Under the pieces are notes generated by a model that was given only the letters and a program-made list of their open reading frames with translations, was not told the origin of the DNA and made no database searches. The translations under genes were made by a program, and so were the position numbers. This document shows positions 35,816 through 47,114 of a stretch of 64,000 bases of DNA, piece by piece; the stretch's first letter is position 1; each line of letters begins with the position of its first letter. Origin of the DNA: Pseudomonas indica NBRC 103045 (GTDB lineage: Bacteria > Pseudomonadota > Gammaproteobacteria > Pseudomonadales > Pseudomonadaceae); contig NZ_BDAC01000019.1 of NCBI RefSeq assembly GCF_002091635.1, positions 1 through 64,000 of the forward strand. The letters are read 5' to 3'.

Positions 35816-38368
35816 ATGCCATCGCGCCTGTTCCGACCGCTGACCAGCCTGACCCTGGGAGCGCTGATTTCCGGGCTGCTGGGCCTGACCGGTTGCCAGT
35901 CGCTGTTCGACAGCCGCTACCGCGACAGCGTGCCGCCGGACCAGGGTACCGTGCGCATCCAGGGCCTCGCGCAAAGCGTGGTGGTCCGGCGTAACGCGCT
36001 GGGCATGCCGCTGATCGAGACCAATACTTTCCACGATGCGCTGTTCGCCCTGGGCTATGTGCATGCCGGCGACCGCCTGAGCCAGATGGTCGGCATGCGC
36101 TTGATGGCCGAAGGCCGGCTGGCGGAAATGGCCGGCCCCGGCGTGCTGGAGATCGACCGCTTCATGCGCGCGGTGAATCTCAAGCAAAGCGCCGACACGC
36201 TCTACAAGAACGCCTCGCCACGCATCAAGCAGTTCTTCGAGGTCTACGCCCGTGGCGTGAACGCCTACCTGTTCCGCTACCGCGACAAGCTGCCGATGGA
36301 CCTGGCCGAATCCGGCTACAAGCCGGCCTACTGGAAACCGGAAGACTCGGTATTGGTGTTCTGCCTGCTGAATTTCGGCCTGTCGGTGAACCTGCAGGAG
36401 GAGATCGCCTCCCTGGTGCTGGCGCAGAAGGTGGGGGCCGACAAGCTGTCCTGGCTGATGCCGATCTATCCCGACGAACCCCTGCCCTTCGACGAAGCGG
36501 AAAAACTCAAGGGCCTGAACCTCACCGGCAACGCGTTCGCCACGATTCCCGGCCTGCGCCAGGTCGATTCCGCCGCCGCCCAGGTGGCGGCGCTGAACAT
36601 GCTGGGGGTCGCGGCTTCCAACAACTGGGCCATCGCCCCGCGGAACAGCCGCAGCGGCAAGAGTCTGCTGGCCAACGACACCCACCTGCCGCTGCAGATG
36701 CCCTCGGTGTGGAACTTCGTGCAGATCCGTTCGCCGAAATTCCAGGCCGCCGGGGTATCCGTCGCCGGGGTGCCGGCGGTGGTGGCCGGGTTCAACGGCA
36801 AGCTGGCCTGGGGCATGACCATGGTCATGGGCGACAACCAGGACCTGTTCCTGGAAAGGCTCAAGCGCGAAGGCAACCGGCTCTACTACCAGGCCGACGG
36901 ACAGTGGCTCCCGGCTCGCGAACGGCAGGAAACCTTCTTCATCAAGGGTGAGCGACCGATCCGCGAAACCCTCTACGAGACCCGTAACGGCCCGCTGCTG
37001 AACAGCGTGCTCGGCGAACGCAAGCACATGCTGCAACCGTTGCAGCTCGCCAGCGGCTACGGCCTGGCGCTGAAACAGGCGTCCATGGACGGCGACCGCA
37101 GCCTCGACGCCTTCTTCGACCTGTCCCGCGCCCAGTCGGTGGAACAGGCCTTCGACGCCACCCGCGAAGTGCGCGCCATGGCACTGAACATTCTGTTTGC
37201 CGATGCCGAGCATATCGGCTGGCAGGTCACCGGGCGCTTCCCCAACCGCCGCGAAGGCCGTGGACTGCTGCCCTCGCCCGGCTGGGACGACCGCTACGGC
37301 TGGGACAGCTTCGCCGACCCGATGCTGTATCCGATGGATCAGGACCCGCCGCAAGGCTGGCTGGGCACCGCCAACCACCGCACCGCGCCCGCCGGCTACG
37401 GCGTGCAACTGTCCAACTCCTGGTACTACCCGGAACGCGCCGAACGCATCGCCGAGCTGGCTGGCCGTGGCAAGCATGATCAGCAGAGCATGATCGCCAT
37501 GCAGTACGACCAGACCACGCCGTTCGCCGCCAAGCTGAAAGCCGTGTTCGAAGACCCCGGCATGGCCCAGCCGCTCAAGCAGGCCATCGATGCCCTGCCC
37601 GGCATCGAGCGGGACAAGGCCCGCGAGGCCTTGAGCCGCCTGCTGGCGTTCGACGGCCGCCTCAGCCCGGCTTCGGCGGATGCCGCCCTGTATGGCGCCT
37701 TCCTCCATGAAAGTGCGCGGCAGATCTTTCTCGACGAACTCGGCCCGGACGACAGCCCGGCCTGGAGGGCGCTGATCCAGACCGCCAACACCTCCTACTC
37801 GGCCCAGGCCGACCACCTGCTCGGGCGCCTCGACAGCCCGTTCTGGGACGACATCCGCACCCCGCAGCAGGAAGACAAGCCGGCGATCCTCGCCCGCAGC
37901 CTGGCCGCCGCCGTGACCTTCGTCGAGAGCCACCTGGGCACGGACCGCAAGGCCTGGCAGTGGGGCAAGCTGCACCGCTACGTCTGGGCCACCGAGACCA
38001 CCCGCCTGGCGCCGTACATGAGCGCCAGCCAACGCGCCGGCATCAACGCGTTGAAAGGTTACCTCGACCGCGGTCCCTATCCCGCCGGCGGCGACCACAG
38101 CACGCTGAACGTCTCCGCCTACAACTGGGGGCAGGATTTCGACACCTGGTTGATCCCGGCGATGCGTATCGTCGTCGACTTCGGCCAGAACGAACCGATG
38201 ATGGGCGTGAACAGCTCCGGCCAGTCCGGCAACCCGGCCAGCCCGCACTATGCCGATGGCATCGACGCCTGGCTCAAGGGCCGCTACGTGACCTTCCCCT
38301 TCCAGCCGCAGAACCTGGACAAGGTGTACGGCAGCAAACGCCTGATCCTGATGCCCGCAGGGCGCTGA
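35816..38368 (+). CDS. quiP: Acyl-homoserine lactone acylase QuiP-like Ntn hydrolase
   Basis: The product is 850 residues from ATG 35816, with AGGAG upstream. The signal sequence ([14 protein letters not shown]) also contains a lipobox-like LTGC. It is a penicillin-acylase-type N-terminal nucleophile hydrolase made as a proenzyme. The nucleophile is Ser268 in the diagnostic ASNNWAIAP, where self-cleavage would give an alpha chain and a beta chain of about 580 residues. PAO1 QuiP (PA1032) removes the acyl chain from long-chain AHL quorum signals in the periplasm, and gene order here suggests the same orthologue. Regulation is not evident. The alternative start 126 bases upstream is less likely. 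Confidence 0.9.
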   Translation: MPSRLFRPLTSLTLGALISGLLGLTGCQSLFDSRYRDSVPPDQGTVRIQGLAQSVVVRRNALGMPLIETNTFHDALFALGYVHAGDRLSQMVGMRLMAEGRLAEMAGPGVLEIDRFMRAVNLKQSADTLYKNASPRIKQFFEVYARGVNAYLFRYRDKLPMDLAESGYKPAYWKPEDSVLVFCLLNFGLSVNLQEEIASLVLAQKVGADKLSWLMPIYPDEPLPFDEAEKLKGLNLTGNAFATIPGLRQVDSAAAQVAALNMLGVAASNNWAIAPRNSRSGKSLLANDTHLPLQMPSVWNFVQIRSPKFQAAGVSVAGVPAVVAGFNGKLAWGMTMVMGDNQDLFLERLKREGNRLYYQADGQWLPARERQETFFIKGERPIRETLYETRNGPLLNSVLGERKHMLQPLQLASGYGLALKQASMDGDRSLDAFFDLSRAQSVEQAFDATREVRAMALNILFADAEHIGWQVTGRFPNRREGRGLLPSPGWDDRYGWDSFADPMLYPMDQDPPQGWLGTANHRTAPAGYGVQLSNSWYYPERAERIAELAGRGKHDQQSMIAMQYDQTTPFAAKLKAVFEDPGMAQPLKQAIDALPGIERDKAREALSRLLAFDGRLSPASADAALYGAFLHESARQIFLDELGPDDSPAWRALIQTANTSYSAQADHLLGRLDSPFWDDIRTPQQEDKPAILARSLAAAVTFVESHLGTDRKAWQWGKLHRYVWATETTRLAPYMSASQRAGINALKGYLDRGPYPAGGDHSTLNVSAYNWGQDFDTWLIPAMRIVVDFGQNEPMMGVNSSGQSGNPASPHYADGIDAWLKGRYVTFPFQPQNLDKVYGSKRLILMPAGR

Positions 38369-38403
38369 GGGCTGTAATCGCCCCAACGCCGACCTCGACT
38401 CCC

Positions 38404-38582
38404 GTAGGAGCCAGCTCTGCTGGCGAAGTTTTTGCGCTGCCTGTTTTCGCGAGCAGAGCTCGCTCCTACAAAGGCAGAGCCGGGCCCATTCGCCCGCCCC
38501 CCCCCTCGACGGGCGAATGAATTCGCCCCTAGCCGGCCTCGGCTCCCGTAGCAGCCAGCTCTGCTGGCGAAGCTCGCGCCTA
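38404..38582. repeat. Cluster of REP-type elements after quiP
   Basis: Three elements in the 293-base gap: GTAGGAGCCAGCTCTGCTGG paired with GCGAGCAGAGCTCGCTCCTA, then GGGCGAATGAATTCGCCCC, then a second partial GTAGCAGCCAGCTCTGCTGG. They may also mark the end of the quiP transcript. Confidence 0.8.
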
Positions 38583-38661
38583 TACAACCATTTACCGATC
38601 CGGGAGTCGGAAGTCAGACAGGCGCAGGCTCGCCGTATTTCCGTCCAAGACACCTATCACT

Positions 38662-39699
38662 ATGGATCTGGTCATCGCCCGCCCCGAAGGTCTCTACTGC
38701 CCGCCCGGCGATTTCTACATCGATCCCTGGCGGCCGGTGGAGCGCGCCGTCATCACCCATGCCCACGGCGATCATGCCCGCTGGGGCATGGGGCACTATC
38801 TCGCCGCTGCGCCCAGCGAAGGCATCCTGCGGACGCGCCTGGGCCCGGACCTGCCGCTGCAAACCCTGGCCTATGGCGAAAGCCTCGACCACAACGGCGT
38901 GACGCTGAGCTTCCACCCCGCCGGCCATGTCCTCGGTTCGGCCCAGGTGCGCCTGGAATACCGCGGCGAAGTCTGGGTCGCCTCCGGTGACTACAAGGTC
39001 GAACCGGACGGCACCTGCACCCCCTTCGAGCCGGTACGCTGCCACTGCTTCATCAGCGAATCCACCTTCGGCCTGCCGATCTACCGCTGGCCGACGCAGG
39101 CATCCGTATTCCGTGAAATAAACGACTGGTGGCGTGCCAACGCCGCCGTCGGGCGCACCAGCGTGCTGTTCTGCTACGCCCTGGGCAAGGCACAACGCAT
39201 CCTCCACGGACTCGATGCCGACATCGGACCCATCGTCGTGCACGGTGCGGTGGAGCCGCTCAACCGGGTCTACCGCGAGGCCGGCGTGCACCTCCCCGAT
39301 ACGCTTTACGCCGGCGACCTGGCGAAGAACGACCCGCGCCTGCGCCAGGCCATCGTCCTCGCCCCGCCCTCGGCCGGCGGCAGCACCTGGATGCGTCGCT
39401 TCGGCGATTATTCCGACGCCTTCGCCAGCGGCTGGATGATGTTGCGCGGCACTCGGCGCCGGCGCGGTGTCGATCGCGGCTTCGTGCTTTCCGATCACGC
39501 CGACTGGCCGGGCCTGCTCTGGGCCATCGAGCAGACCGGCGCCGAGCGGGTGATGGTCACCCACGGTTCGGTGGCGGTGCTGGTGCGCTACCTCTGCGAA
39601 CAGGGGCTCGATGCCCAGGCGTTCGACACCGAATACGGCGACGAGGAAGAAGCCGACCTGGTGGCCCGCCAGGAAAGCACAGAGGGAGACGCCGGATGA
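38662..39699 (+). CDS. MBL-fold exonuclease of the Lhr-Core repair operon
   Basis: The product is 345 residues. This metallo-beta-lactamase/beta-CASP nuclease carries HAHGDHARWG (HxHxDH), GHVLGSAQV, SGDYK and a late VLSDHADWPGL. It matches the Exo protein encoded with Lhr-Core in P. putida, a 3' exonuclease of the DNA repair cluster. Its stop overlaps the ligase start by 4 bases (ATGA). All four genes of the operon are joined this way, which points to a functional complex or pathway. Confidence 0.88.
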   Translation: MDLVIARPEGLYCPPGDFYIDPWRPVERAVITHAHGDHARWGMGHYLAAAPSEGILRTRLGPDLPLQTLAYGESLDHNGVTLSFHPAGHVLGSAQVRLEYRGEVWVASGDYKVEPDGTCTPFEPVRCHCFISESTFGLPIYRWPTQASVFREINDWWRANAAVGRTSVLFCYALGKAQRILHGLDADIGPIVVHGAVEPLNRVYREAGVHLPDTLYAGDLAKNDPRLRQAIVLAPPSAGGSTWMRRFGDYSDAFASGWMMLRGTRRRRGVDRGFVLSDHADWPGLLWAIEQTGAERVMVTHGSVAVLVRYLCEQGLDAQAFDTEYGDEEEADLVARQESTEGDAG

Positions 39700-41390
39700 A
39701 GGCCTTCGCCGAACTCTACGCGCGCCTCGACGCCACCACCTCGAGCAACGCCAAGCTGGCCGCGATGCGCGACTACTTCCGCGAGGCGCCGGCGGAAGAC
39801 GCCGCCTGGGCGGTCTACTTCCTCGCCGGAGGGCGACCGCGCCAACTGGTGCCGACCCGGCTGCTGCGCGACACCGCCACCCGTGCCGCCGGCCTCCCCG
39901 ACTGGCTGTTCGAGGAAAGCTACCAAGCGGTCGGCGACCTGGCGGAAACCATCTCCCTCCTGCTCCCGGAATCCCACCACACCTCGGACGACGGCCTCGC
40001 CGTGTGGATGCAGGAGAAACTGCTTCCTCTGCGCGGTCTGCCGCCGGAAGAGCTGGCCGAACGCCTGCCGCCGCTCTGGGCGCAACTGGACCGCCCGAGC
40101 CTGATGCTCTGCCTCAAGCTGGTCACCGGGGCGTTCCGCGTCGGCGTGTCGAAACTCCTGGTCACCCGCGCGCTGGCCGCCGTCGCCGACATCGACCCGA
40201 AGCGCGTGGCCCAGCGCCTGGTGGGCTATACCGACCTGTCGCATCGCCCCAGCGCCGACAGCTTCCAGGCGCTGATCGCCCCGGAGTCGGACGACGAACA
40301 TGCCCAGCGCGGCGGCCAGCCCTATCCGTTCTTTCTTGCCCATCCGCTGCAAGCCGAGATCGAGCGCTTCGCCGGTCTGCTCGGCCCGCCGTCCGACTGG
40401 TTGGTGGAATGGAAGTGGGACGGTATCCGCGCGCAACTGGTAAAGCGCGACGGCCGCCTGTGGGTCTGGTCGCGCGGCGAGGAACTGGTCAGCGAGCGCT
40501 TCCCGGAGTTGGAGCGGCTCGCGGATTGCCTGCCCGACGGCAGCGTGCTGGACGGCGAGATCGTCGCCTGGAAGGACGGCCGCGTGCAGCCCTTCGCCCT
40601 GTTGCAGCAGCGCATCGGGCGCAAGACGTTGACCGCGAAGGTGCTGGAGCAGGCACCCGCGGCGGTACTCGCCTACGACCTGCTGGAATGGCAGGGCGAG
40701 GATTGGCGGCAACGGCCGCTGGGCGAACGCCGCGCCTGTCTGGAGCAGGTAGTCGCCCGCTGCTCGGGGGACGCGGCGATCCAGGCCGACCTGCTCGACG
40801 AGCACGCAGCGGCGGTGGAGCACGCCGTGCTGATGCTCTCGCCCCTGGTGGAGGGTACCGACTGGCACGACCTCGCCCGCCAGCGCGAAGCCTCCCGCGA
40901 GCGAGGGGTCGAAGGGATGATGCTCAAGGCCCGCGACTCCCGCTACGGCGTGGGCCGGACCAAGGATGTCGGCGTCTGGTGGAAATGGAAGATCGACCCC
41001 TACTCGGTGGATGCCGTGCTGATCTACGCCCAGCGCGGCCATGGCCGGCGCGCCAGCCTGTACACCGACTTCACCTTCGCGGTCTGGGACGGCGCGCCCG
41101 ACGATCCCGAGCGCAAGCTGGTGCCGTTCGCCAAGGCCTACTCCGGGTTGACCGACGAGGAAATGCGCCAGGTGGACGCCATCGTCCGCCGCACCACGGT
41201 GGAGAAATTCGGCCCGGTGCGCAGCGTTACCCCAACCCTGGTGTTCGAGCTGGGCTTCGAAGGCATCGCCGCCAGCAACCGTCATAAGAGCGGCATCGCC
41301 GTGCGCTTCCCGCGCATGCTGCGCTGGCGCCACGACAAGCCGGTGGAAGAAGCCGACACCCTGGAAACCCTGCGGGCGCTGCTGCCATGA
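39696..41390 (+). CDS. ATP-dependent DNA ligase of the Lhr-Core operon
   Basis: The product is 564 residues. The adenylation lysine is Lys240 in the KWDG motif ([12 protein letters not shown]). Other nucleotidyltransferase motifs include the charged [23 protein letters not shown] and WWKWKIDP. An N-terminal helical DNA-binding domain precedes them, so it resembles the eukaryotic-style ligase of P. putida LIG. It seals nicks independently of NAD. It overlaps both neighbours by 4 bases. Confidence 0.92.
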   Translation: MKAFAELYARLDATTSSNAKLAAMRDYFREAPAEDAAWAVYFLAGGRPRQLVPTRLLRDTATRAAGLPDWLFEESYQAVGDLAETISLLLPESHHTSDDGLAVWMQEKLLPLRGLPPEELAERLPPLWAQLDRPSLMLCLKLVTGAFRVGVSKLLVTRALAAVADIDPKRVAQRLVGYTDLSHRPSADSFQALIAPESDDEHAQRGGQPYPFFLAHPLQAEIERFAGLLGPPSDWLVEWKWDGIRAQLVKRDGRLWVWSRGEELVSERFPELERLADCLPDGSVLDGEIVAWKDGRVQPFALLQQRIGRKTLTAKVLEQAPAAVLAYDLLEWQGEDWRQRPLGERRACLEQVVARCSGDAAIQADLLDEHAAAVEHAVLMLSPLVEGTDWHDLARQREASRERGVEGMMLKARDSRYGVGRTKDVGVWWKWKIDPYSVDAVLIYAQRGHGRRASLYTDFTFAVWDGAPDDPERKLVPFAKAYSGLTDEEMRQVDAIVRRTTVEKFGPVRSVTPTLVFELGFEGIAASNRHKSGIAVRFPRMLRWRHDKPVEEADTLETLRALLP

Positions 41391-43978
41391 GCCCATCCCC
41401 ACACCTCGCCGGTGCCTGGTTTGCCCGCCAGGGCTGGTCGCCGTTCGCCTTTCAGGAACGGGTCTGGCAGGCGGTGGCCGAGGGCGAGTCCGGCCTGCTG
41501 CATGCCAGTACCGGCGCCGGCAAGACCTACGCGGTCTGGTTCGCCGCATTGCACCGCTTCGCCGAGGGCGGCAGCGCCACGGCCTCGAACCAGAGCGCGC
41601 CCTTGACCGTTCTCTGGATCACGCCGATGCGCGCCCTCGCCGCCGACACCGCACGCGCCCTGGAGGCGCCGCTGAAGGACCTGGACATCGCCTGGGACAT
41701 CGGCCTGCGTACCGGCGACACCGGCAGCGCCGAGCGCGCCCGCCAGGGGCGCCGCCTGCCGAGCGCGCTGGTCACCACCCCGGAAAGCCTGACCCTGCTG
41801 CTCACCCGCGCCGATGCCCGCCAGGCCTTCGCCGGACTGCGCATGCTGGTGGTGGACGAGTGGCACGAACTGCTCGGCAACAAGCGCGGCGTGCAATTGC
41901 AATTGGCCCTGGCACGCCTGCGCCAATGGAATCCGACGCTGATCGTCTGGGGCCTTTCCGCCACCCTGGGCAATCAGACGCATGCCCTGGAGGTATTGCT
42001 TCACCCCGGCCATGGGCGACTGGTCCAGGGGCTGACACCCAAGACCTTGCAGGTCGATACCCTGCTGCCGCCCACGCTGGAACGCTTCCCCTGGGCCGGC
42101 CATCTCGGCCTGCGCATGCTGCCCCAGGTAGTCGAGGAACTGGAGACGGCAGCCACCTCGCTGGTGTTCACTAACACCCGCTCCCAGGCCGAGCTGTGGT
42201 ACCAGGCGCTGCTCGATGCGCGTCCGGACTGGGCCGGGCTGATCGCCCTGCACCATGGTTCGCTGTCCCGCGAGGTCCGCGATTGGGTGGAGCGCGGGCT
42301 CAAGGATGGCCGGCTCAAGGCGGTGGTCTGCACCTCCAGCCTCGACCTCGGGGTGGATTTCCTGCCGGTGGAGCGGGTGTTGCAGATCGGTTCGCCGAAA
42401 GGCGTGGCCCGGCTGATGCAGCGCGCCGGGCGCTCCGGCCACGCACCGGGGCGGCCGTCGCGAGTGACCCTGGTACCGACCCATAGCCTGGAACTGGTGG
42501 AAGCCGCTGCCGCCCGGGATGCGGTGGCAGCGCGCCGGGTCGAGGCGCGGCTGTCGCCGGAAAAGCCGCTGGATGTGCTGGTCCAGCACTTGGTCAGCAT
42601 GGCCCTCGGCGGCGGTTTCCGGCCCGATGCCCTGTTCGCCGAAGTCCGCCATGCCTGGGCCTATCGCCACCTGGGCGAAGCCAAATGGGCCTGGGCCCTG
42701 GCTTTCGTCCGCCATGGCGGCCATTCCCTCACCGCCTACCCCGACTACCGGCGCGTCGAGCCGGACGAGCACGGCGTCTGGCGCGTGCCGAGCCGGCGCC
42801 TGGCGCTGCGCCATCGAATGAGCATCGGCACCATCGTCAGCGATGCCGCTCTCACCGTGAAGTTCTGGCGCCAGGGTGGCAGCGGTGGCGCCCTCGGTTC
42901 GGTGGAGGAAGGCTTCATCGCCCGCCTGCGCCCCGGCGATTGCTTCCTGTTCGCCGGCCGCCTGCTGGAGCTGGTGCGGGTGGACAACATGACCGTCTAC
43001 GTCCGCCGGGCCAGCGGCCGCAAGCCCGCCGTGCCGCGCTGGAATGGCGGACGCATGCCACTTTCCACCGAGCTGGCCGATGCTCTGGTGGACCAGCTCG
43101 GCGCCGCCGCACGCGGCGAATTCGCCAACGTCGAGATGCAACGGGTACGTCCACTGCTGGAGGTACAGCAGGCCTGGTCGGCGCTGCCCACGGCAACCAG
43201 CCTGCTCGCCGAGGTGTTGAAGTCCCGCGAGGGCTGGCACCTGTTCCTCTACCCGTTCGCCGGCCGCCACGTTCACTTGGGCCTGGCCAACCTGCTCGCC
43301 TGGCGGGTCGCGCAGCGCCAACCGGTCACGTTCTCCATTGCCGTCAACGACTACGGCTTCGAATTGCTCTCCCCCACCGAGGTGGACTGGGCGCGCTGGC
43401 TGACGCCCGCCCTGTTCGGCCACGAACACCTGCTCGCCGATGTCCTGGCCAGCCTCAATGCCGGCGAGATGGCGCGCCGGCGCTTCCGGGAAATCGCGCG
43501 GATCGCCGGGCTGGTGTTTTCCGGCTATCCCGGTGCGCAGAAAAGCGCACGCCAGTTGCAGGCGTCCAGCGGGCTGTTCTTCGAAGTGTTCCGCCAGTAC
43601 GACCCGGACAACCTGTTGCTCGCCCAGGCCGAGGAAGAAGTGCTGCGCCAGGAGCTGGACGTGACACGCCTGGAGCAAGCGCTACGCCGCCTGCAAGAAC
43701 GGCACCTGGATATCCGCCCGATCAAGCGCCCCACCCCGCTGGCCTTCCCTCTGCTGGTCGAACGCTTCCGCGAAGGCATGAGCACGGAAAAACTGGCCGA
43801 CCGCATCGCCCGCATGGTCCGCGACCTGGAGAAAGCAGCCGGACCCGGTGGGCCGGAGAGCGCCGTCGAGATCGGCCAACCGTCGCTCGAACGCGACGAT
43901 GACCTGTCCCGCCGGCCTCGCGCGCCGCGCCAGCGCAAGACGGGCCTGCCCCGGCAACGGAAGACGGCCGGCCGATGA
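41387..43978 (+). CDS. Lhr-Core superfamily 2 DNA helicase
   Basis: The product is 863 residues, the size of a Lhr-Core rather than the 1,538-residue E. coli Lhr. Motif I is [11 protein letters not shown], motif II is VVDEWHEL, motif III is GLSATLGN and motif VI is [12 protein letters not shown] winged-helix and Core domain ([18 protein letters not shown]) follows. Related proteins translocate 3' to 5' and unwind RNA:DNA hybrids. Its neighbours are a nuclease, ligase and phosphoesterase, so it is the motor of this repair cluster. Start and stop overlap the flanking genes by 4 bases. Confidence 0.93.
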   Translation: MSPSPHLAGAWFARQGWSPFAFQERVWQAVAEGESGLLHASTGAGKTYAVWFAALHRFAEGGSATASNQSAPLTVLWITPMRALAADTARALEAPLKDLDIAWDIGLRTGDTGSAERARQGRRLPSALVTTPESLTLLLTRADARQAFAGLRMLVVDEWHELLGNKRGVQLQLALARLRQWNPTLIVWGLSATLGNQTHALEVLLHPGHGRLVQGLTPKTLQVDTLLPPTLERFPWAGHLGLRMLPQVVEELETAATSLVFTNTRSQAELWYQALLDARPDWAGLIALHHGSLSREVRDWVERGLKDGRLKAVVCTSSLDLGVDFLPVERVLQIGSPKGVARLMQRAGRSGHAPGRPSRVTLVPTHSLELVEAAAARDAVAARRVEARLSPEKPLDVLVQHLVSMALGGGFRPDALFAEVRHAWAYRHLGEAKWAWALAFVRHGGHSLTAYPDYRRVEPDEHGVWRVPSRRLALRHRMSIGTIVSDAALTVKFWRQGGSGGALGSVEEGFIARLRPGDCFLFAGRLLELVRVDNMTVYVRRASGRKPAVPRWNGGRMPLSTELADALVDQLGAAARGEFANVEMQRVRPLLEVQQAWSALPTATSLLAEVLKSREGWHLFLYPFAGRHVHLGLANLLAWRVAQRQPVTFSIAVNDYGFELLSPTEVDWARWLTPALFGHEHLLADVLASLNAGEMARRRFREIARIAGLVFSGYPGAQKSARQLQASSGLFFEVFRQYDPDNLLLAQAEEEVLRQELDVTRLEQALRRLQERHLDIRPIKRPTPLAFPLLVERFREGMSTEKLADRIARMVRDLEKAAGPGGPESAVEIGQPSLERDDDLSRRPRAPRQRKTGLPRQRKTAGR

Positions 43979-44628
43979 GCAGCCACCATGTCCTGCCCCT
44001 CGTCGGCACCGAACTCTGGCTGCTTGGCGAGAAGGCGGCCTACTGGCCGGAGCAACGGACCCTGCTGGTCGCCGATATTCACTTCGGCAAGGCCGCCGCC
44101 TATCGCCGCCTCGGTCAGCCGGTTCCGCAGGGCACCACCACGAACAACCTGCGCCGGCTGGATGCCTTGCTGGATCGTCACGCCTGTTCCCGGTTGGTGT
44201 TTCTCGGCGATTTCCTGCATGCGCCGGAATCCCACGCTCCGGCCACCCTCGCCCGCCTGGGCGAATGGCGGGAGCGCCATGCCGCGCTGCCGATGACCCT
44301 GGTGCGCGGCAACCATGACCGCCGCGCCGGGGATCCGCCCGCCACGCTGAACATTGAGGTGGTCGGTGAGCCCTTGTACCTGGGGCCGTTCGCCCTGTGC
44401 CACGAGCCCGTCCGCGAGGCGGAGCACGTGGTGCTGGCCGGTCATTTGCACCCGACGTTCCGCCTGGCCGGCAAGGGACGCCAGAGCCTGCGCCTGCCGT
44501 GCTTCAGCGTCGAAGACGGGTTCATTCTGCTGCCGGCGTTCGGCGATTTCACGGGCGGCATGGAATTGCCCGCCGCACCGGGGCGGCGGGTATTCGTGGT
44601 TGCCGATGGGGAGATCTGGCCGGTCTAG
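43975..44628 (+). CDS. pdeM: Metallophosphoesterase MPE (PdeM-like) of the Lhr operon
   Basis: The product is 217 residues. The calcineurin-type fold has DIHFGKAAA (metal Asp-X-His), [18 protein letters not shown] and LAGHLHPTF, all the metal-ligand motifs. In P. putida the equivalent MPE is a manganese-dependent DNA endonuclease/phosphodiesterase encoded with Lhr-Core. It overlaps the helicase gene by 4 bases and is last in the operon. A convergent gene lies 15 bases past the stop. Confidence 0.9.
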   Translation: MSSHHVLPLVGTELWLLGEKAAYWPEQRTLLVADIHFGKAAAYRRLGQPVPQGTTTNNLRRLDALLDRHACSRLVFLGDFLHAPESHAPATLARLGEWRERHAALPMTLVRGNHDRRAGDPPATLNIEVVGEPLYLGPFALCHEPVREAEHVVLAGHLHPTFRLAGKGRQSLRLPCFSVEDGFILLPAFGDFTGGMELPAAPGRRVFVVADGEIWPV

Positions 44629-44643
44629 ACGGCCTTCGGGGAT

Positions 44644-44877
44644 TCAATCGCTGGATTCGGAAATGCCGGTGATGGTCACGCCATAACGTTGCAGCAAATC
44701 CTGCGCGGGGCCCTCCAACCCCTCGTCCTGGTTGGTGGGTTCCAGCGGTTCGTAACGCTTGGCCGCCTCTTCGCGAACCAGCTCGATCGCTTGCTCCATG
44801 CCGGGCTTCTCGGCCGATTCCGTCGTGATCATGGCGGTATTGCCGTCTTTGTTGAAGGTGATGATCCACTTCGCCAT
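44644..44877 (-). CDS. Small conserved protein of unknown function
   Basis: The product is 77 residues with no membrane segment. It starts MAKWIITFNKDGNTAM and has an acidic C-terminus (GITISESSD-like end) with a central helix (EQAIELVREEAAKRYEPL). It looks soluble and compact, with a beta hairpin followed by a helix. I do not recognise its family. It is convergent with pdeM. An AAGG lies 4 bases before ATG 44877. Confidence 0.65.
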   Translation of the reverse strand: MAKWIITFNKDGNTAMITTESAEKPGMEQAIELVREEAAKRYEPLEPTNQDEGLEGPAQDLLQRYGVTITGISESSD

Positions 44878-45070
44878 GCCCTTGCCACCTCTCTGTCCAG
44901 ACTATCCAGGCCACAGCCGCGCGGACGCGCTGCGTTCCCATTAGACCCGCCGGACCAGAGCAGTTCGCGCCATGCCGGCGGCCCATCCGTCGCGGCCCTG
45001 GAACACCAGGCATTCGGCCCCGGTCAGCTTCTATGACGCCCCATGAAAAGACAGCAGAGGAGGAGACCCC

Positions 45071-46423
45071 ATGGGCACGCTTTCAGAGAAGCTCCGCTCC
45101 GCCCTCCCGTCCAAACGTCCCACCGCCGAGCTGGCCACCCTGCTGCAACGTTACGCCGAACCGCTGCCGGCGCTGGACGACCCGGCCTTCGGCGATCCGT
45201 TCGACCGCTACGGCGACGCCCGGGTGGTGCTGATCGGCGAAGCCAGCCATGGCACCTCGGAGTTCTACCGCGCCCGCGCCGCCATCACCCGCCGGCTGAT
45301 CGAGCGGCATGGCTTCAACATCGTCGCCGCCGAGGCGGACTGGCCGGATGCCGCGCAGATCGACCGCTACGTACGCGGCCAGCAGCCGCCGACCTGGCGC
45401 CACGACGCCTTCGAGCGCTTTCCCACCTGGATGTGGCGTAACCAGGAGGTCGGCGACTTCACCGATTGGCTGCACGGCTATAACCAGGCCCGTGCCGCCG
45501 ATGAACGCGTTGAATTCCGCGGGCTCGACGTGTACAGCCTGGGCGCCTCGATCAGCGCGGTGCTGCGCTACCTCGACCGCGTCGACCCCGAAGCCGCCAA
45601 GGCCGCGCGACGCCGCTATGGCTGCCTGACACCCTGGCAGGAAGAACCGGCCTACTACGGCCACAACGTGCTCTACGGGCAGAAGGAGCCGTGCGAAGAC
45701 GTGGTGGTGGAACAGCTCAACGCCCTGCTCGAACAGCGGCTGAACTACCTCGGCGAGGATGGCGAGAGTTTCTTCGACGCGGCGCAGAACGCCCGCGTGG
45801 TGCGCTCCGCCGAGCAGTACTACCGCATCATGTACCGTGGCTCGACGGAATCCTGGAACCTGCGCGACCGACACATGTTCGACACCCTGCGGGCGCTGAT
45901 GGAGCACCGGGGCACCGGGGCCAAGGCCGTGGTCTGGGCGCATAACTCGCACATCGGCAACGCCGCGGCGACCTCCATGGGTTGGACTGGAGAATTCAAC
46001 ATCGGCGAACTCTGCCGCACCGCCTGGGGCAGCGACGCGGTGCTGATCGGCATGGGCACCGACCGGGGCCTGGTGGCGGCAGCCAGCAACTGGGACGACC
46101 CGATGCAGATCAAGCAGGTCCGCCCCTCGCGCAGCGACAGTTGGGAACAGGCGTTCCTTCTCGCCGGCGTGCCGGCATCACTTACCGATTGGCGCGCGGC
46201 GGACCGCCACGAGCTGCGCAACGCCCTCGCCGCACCGCGCCTGGAGCGGGCCATCGGGGTCATCTATCGCCCCGAGAGCGAACGCGCCAGCCACTACTTC
46301 GACGCGGTGCTGGCGGAACAATTCGACGCCTGGCTGTGGTTCGAGGAAACCCGTGCCGTCACGCCGCTCGGCCCGCGCCAGCCGAAGTCCGGCACCCCGG
46401 AAACCTACCCGTTCGGAGAGTGA
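45071..46423 (+). CDS. Erythromycin esterase-family protein
   Basis: This 450-residue protein has the EreB-type fold. Conserved residues are GEASHGTSEFY (Glu and His near residue 60) and VWAHNSHIGNAAA (the two downstream His). Ere proteins hydrolyse the macrolide lactone, but most chromosomal homologues, including those fused to phosphoribosyltransferases, are not proven resistance enzymes. The gene starts after AGGAGGAG. Three bases separate it from the phosphoribosyltransferase gene, which suggests a linked function, perhaps in nucleotide or antibiotic modification. Confidence 0.9.
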   Translation: MGTLSEKLRSALPSKRPTAELATLLQRYAEPLPALDDPAFGDPFDRYGDARVVLIGEASHGTSEFYRARAAITRRLIERHGFNIVAAEADWPDAAQIDRYVRGQQPPTWRHDAFERFPTWMWRNQEVGDFTDWLHGYNQARAADERVEFRGLDVYSLGASISAVLRYLDRVDPEAAKAARRRYGCLTPWQEEPAYYGHNVLYGQKEPCEDVVVEQLNALLEQRLNYLGEDGESFFDAAQNARVVRSAEQYYRIMYRGSTESWNLRDRHMFDTLRALMEHRGTGAKAVVWAHNSHIGNAAATSMGWTGEFNIGELCRTAWGSDAVLIGMGTDRGLVAAASNWDDPMQIKQVRPSRSDSWEQAFLLAGVPASLTDWRAADRHELRNALAAPRLERAIGVIYRPESERASHYFDAVLAEQFDAWLWFEETRAVTPLGPRQPKSGTPETYPFGE

Positions 46424-46426
46424 GTC

Positions 46427-47095
46427 ATGCGTGCCCTGGCCCGATCGCCGCATCTGTTTCCCGACCGGCGCAGTGCCGGTCTGGAGCTGGCCGAAGCATT
46501 GACGCCCTACGCCGCCGACCATCCGTTGGTGCTGGCCCTGCCGCGGGGCGGCGTGCCGGTGGCCTATGAGATCGCCCGAACCTTGAAGGCGCCGTTGGAT
46601 CTGGTTTTGGTACGCAAGATCGGCGCACCGGGCTACGAGGAGCTGGGCCTGGGCGCAGTCATCGACGGCGCCGATCCGCAGTGGGTGCTCAATGAAGAAG
46701 TGGTGCGTCAGGTGCATCCGCCGGAGGGCTGGTTCGAAGCGGAGATGCAGCGCCAGTTGGTCGAACTGGAGCGGCGCCGCCGTCTCTACTGCGGCGACCG
46801 TCCCGCGCCGAACGTCGGCGGCCATGTGGTGATCGTGGTGGATGACGGTATTGCCACCGGCGGCACGGTGCGGGCGGTCCTGAAGGGACTGGCCAAGGCC
46901 GGGCCGAGCCAATTGGTGCTCGCCGTGCCGGTGGGCCCGCGGGATGTGATCGAAGACCTGCGCAGCCAAGTGGACGAACTGGTCTGCCTGGCGATGCCGG
47001 AGCCTTTCATCGCCGTGGGCCAGCATTACGCCGACTTCGCCCAGACCACCGACGAGGAAGTGATCGCCCTGCTGGCACGCAGCCGGACCGGCTAA
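46427..47095 (+). CDS. Phosphoribosyltransferase-family protein
   Basis: The product is 222 residues. The PRPP-binding loop VIVVDDGIATGGTVRAVL is present, as is an N-terminal PRGGVPVAYEIAR loop. It belongs to the type I PRTase family. It is probably in an operon with the erythromycin esterase-like gene 3 bases upstream, a combination found as one fused or two adjacent genes in many proteobacteria. The substrate base is unknown. Confidence 0.88.
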   Translation: MRALARSPHLFPDRRSAGLELAEALTPYAADHPLVLALPRGGVPVAYEIARTLKAPLDLVLVRKIGAPGYEELGLGAVIDGADPQWVLNEEVVRQVHPPEGWFEAEMQRQLVELERRRRLYCGDRPAPNVGGHVVIVVDDGIATGGTVRAVLKGLAKAGPSQLVLAVPVGPRDVIEDLRSQVDELVCLAMPEPFIAVGQHYADFAQTTDEEVIALLARSRTG

Positions 47096-47108
47096 GCGGT
47101 CCGGCTGC
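47079..47108. terminator. Stem-loop between convergent genes
   Basis: A perfect 12-base stem, GCAGCCGGACCG (47079-47090) and CGGTCCGGCTGC (47097-47108), has a 6-base loop that includes the TAA stop of the upstream gene. No long uridine run follows, so it is a probable two-way termination hairpin. Confidence 0.6.
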
Positions 47109-47114
47109 GGCCTC

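Noticed and set aside
35795-38653. 952-residue minus-strand frame opposite quiP
   Set aside because: Shadow frame; the plus strand has a complete signal peptide and Ntn-hydrolase motifs.
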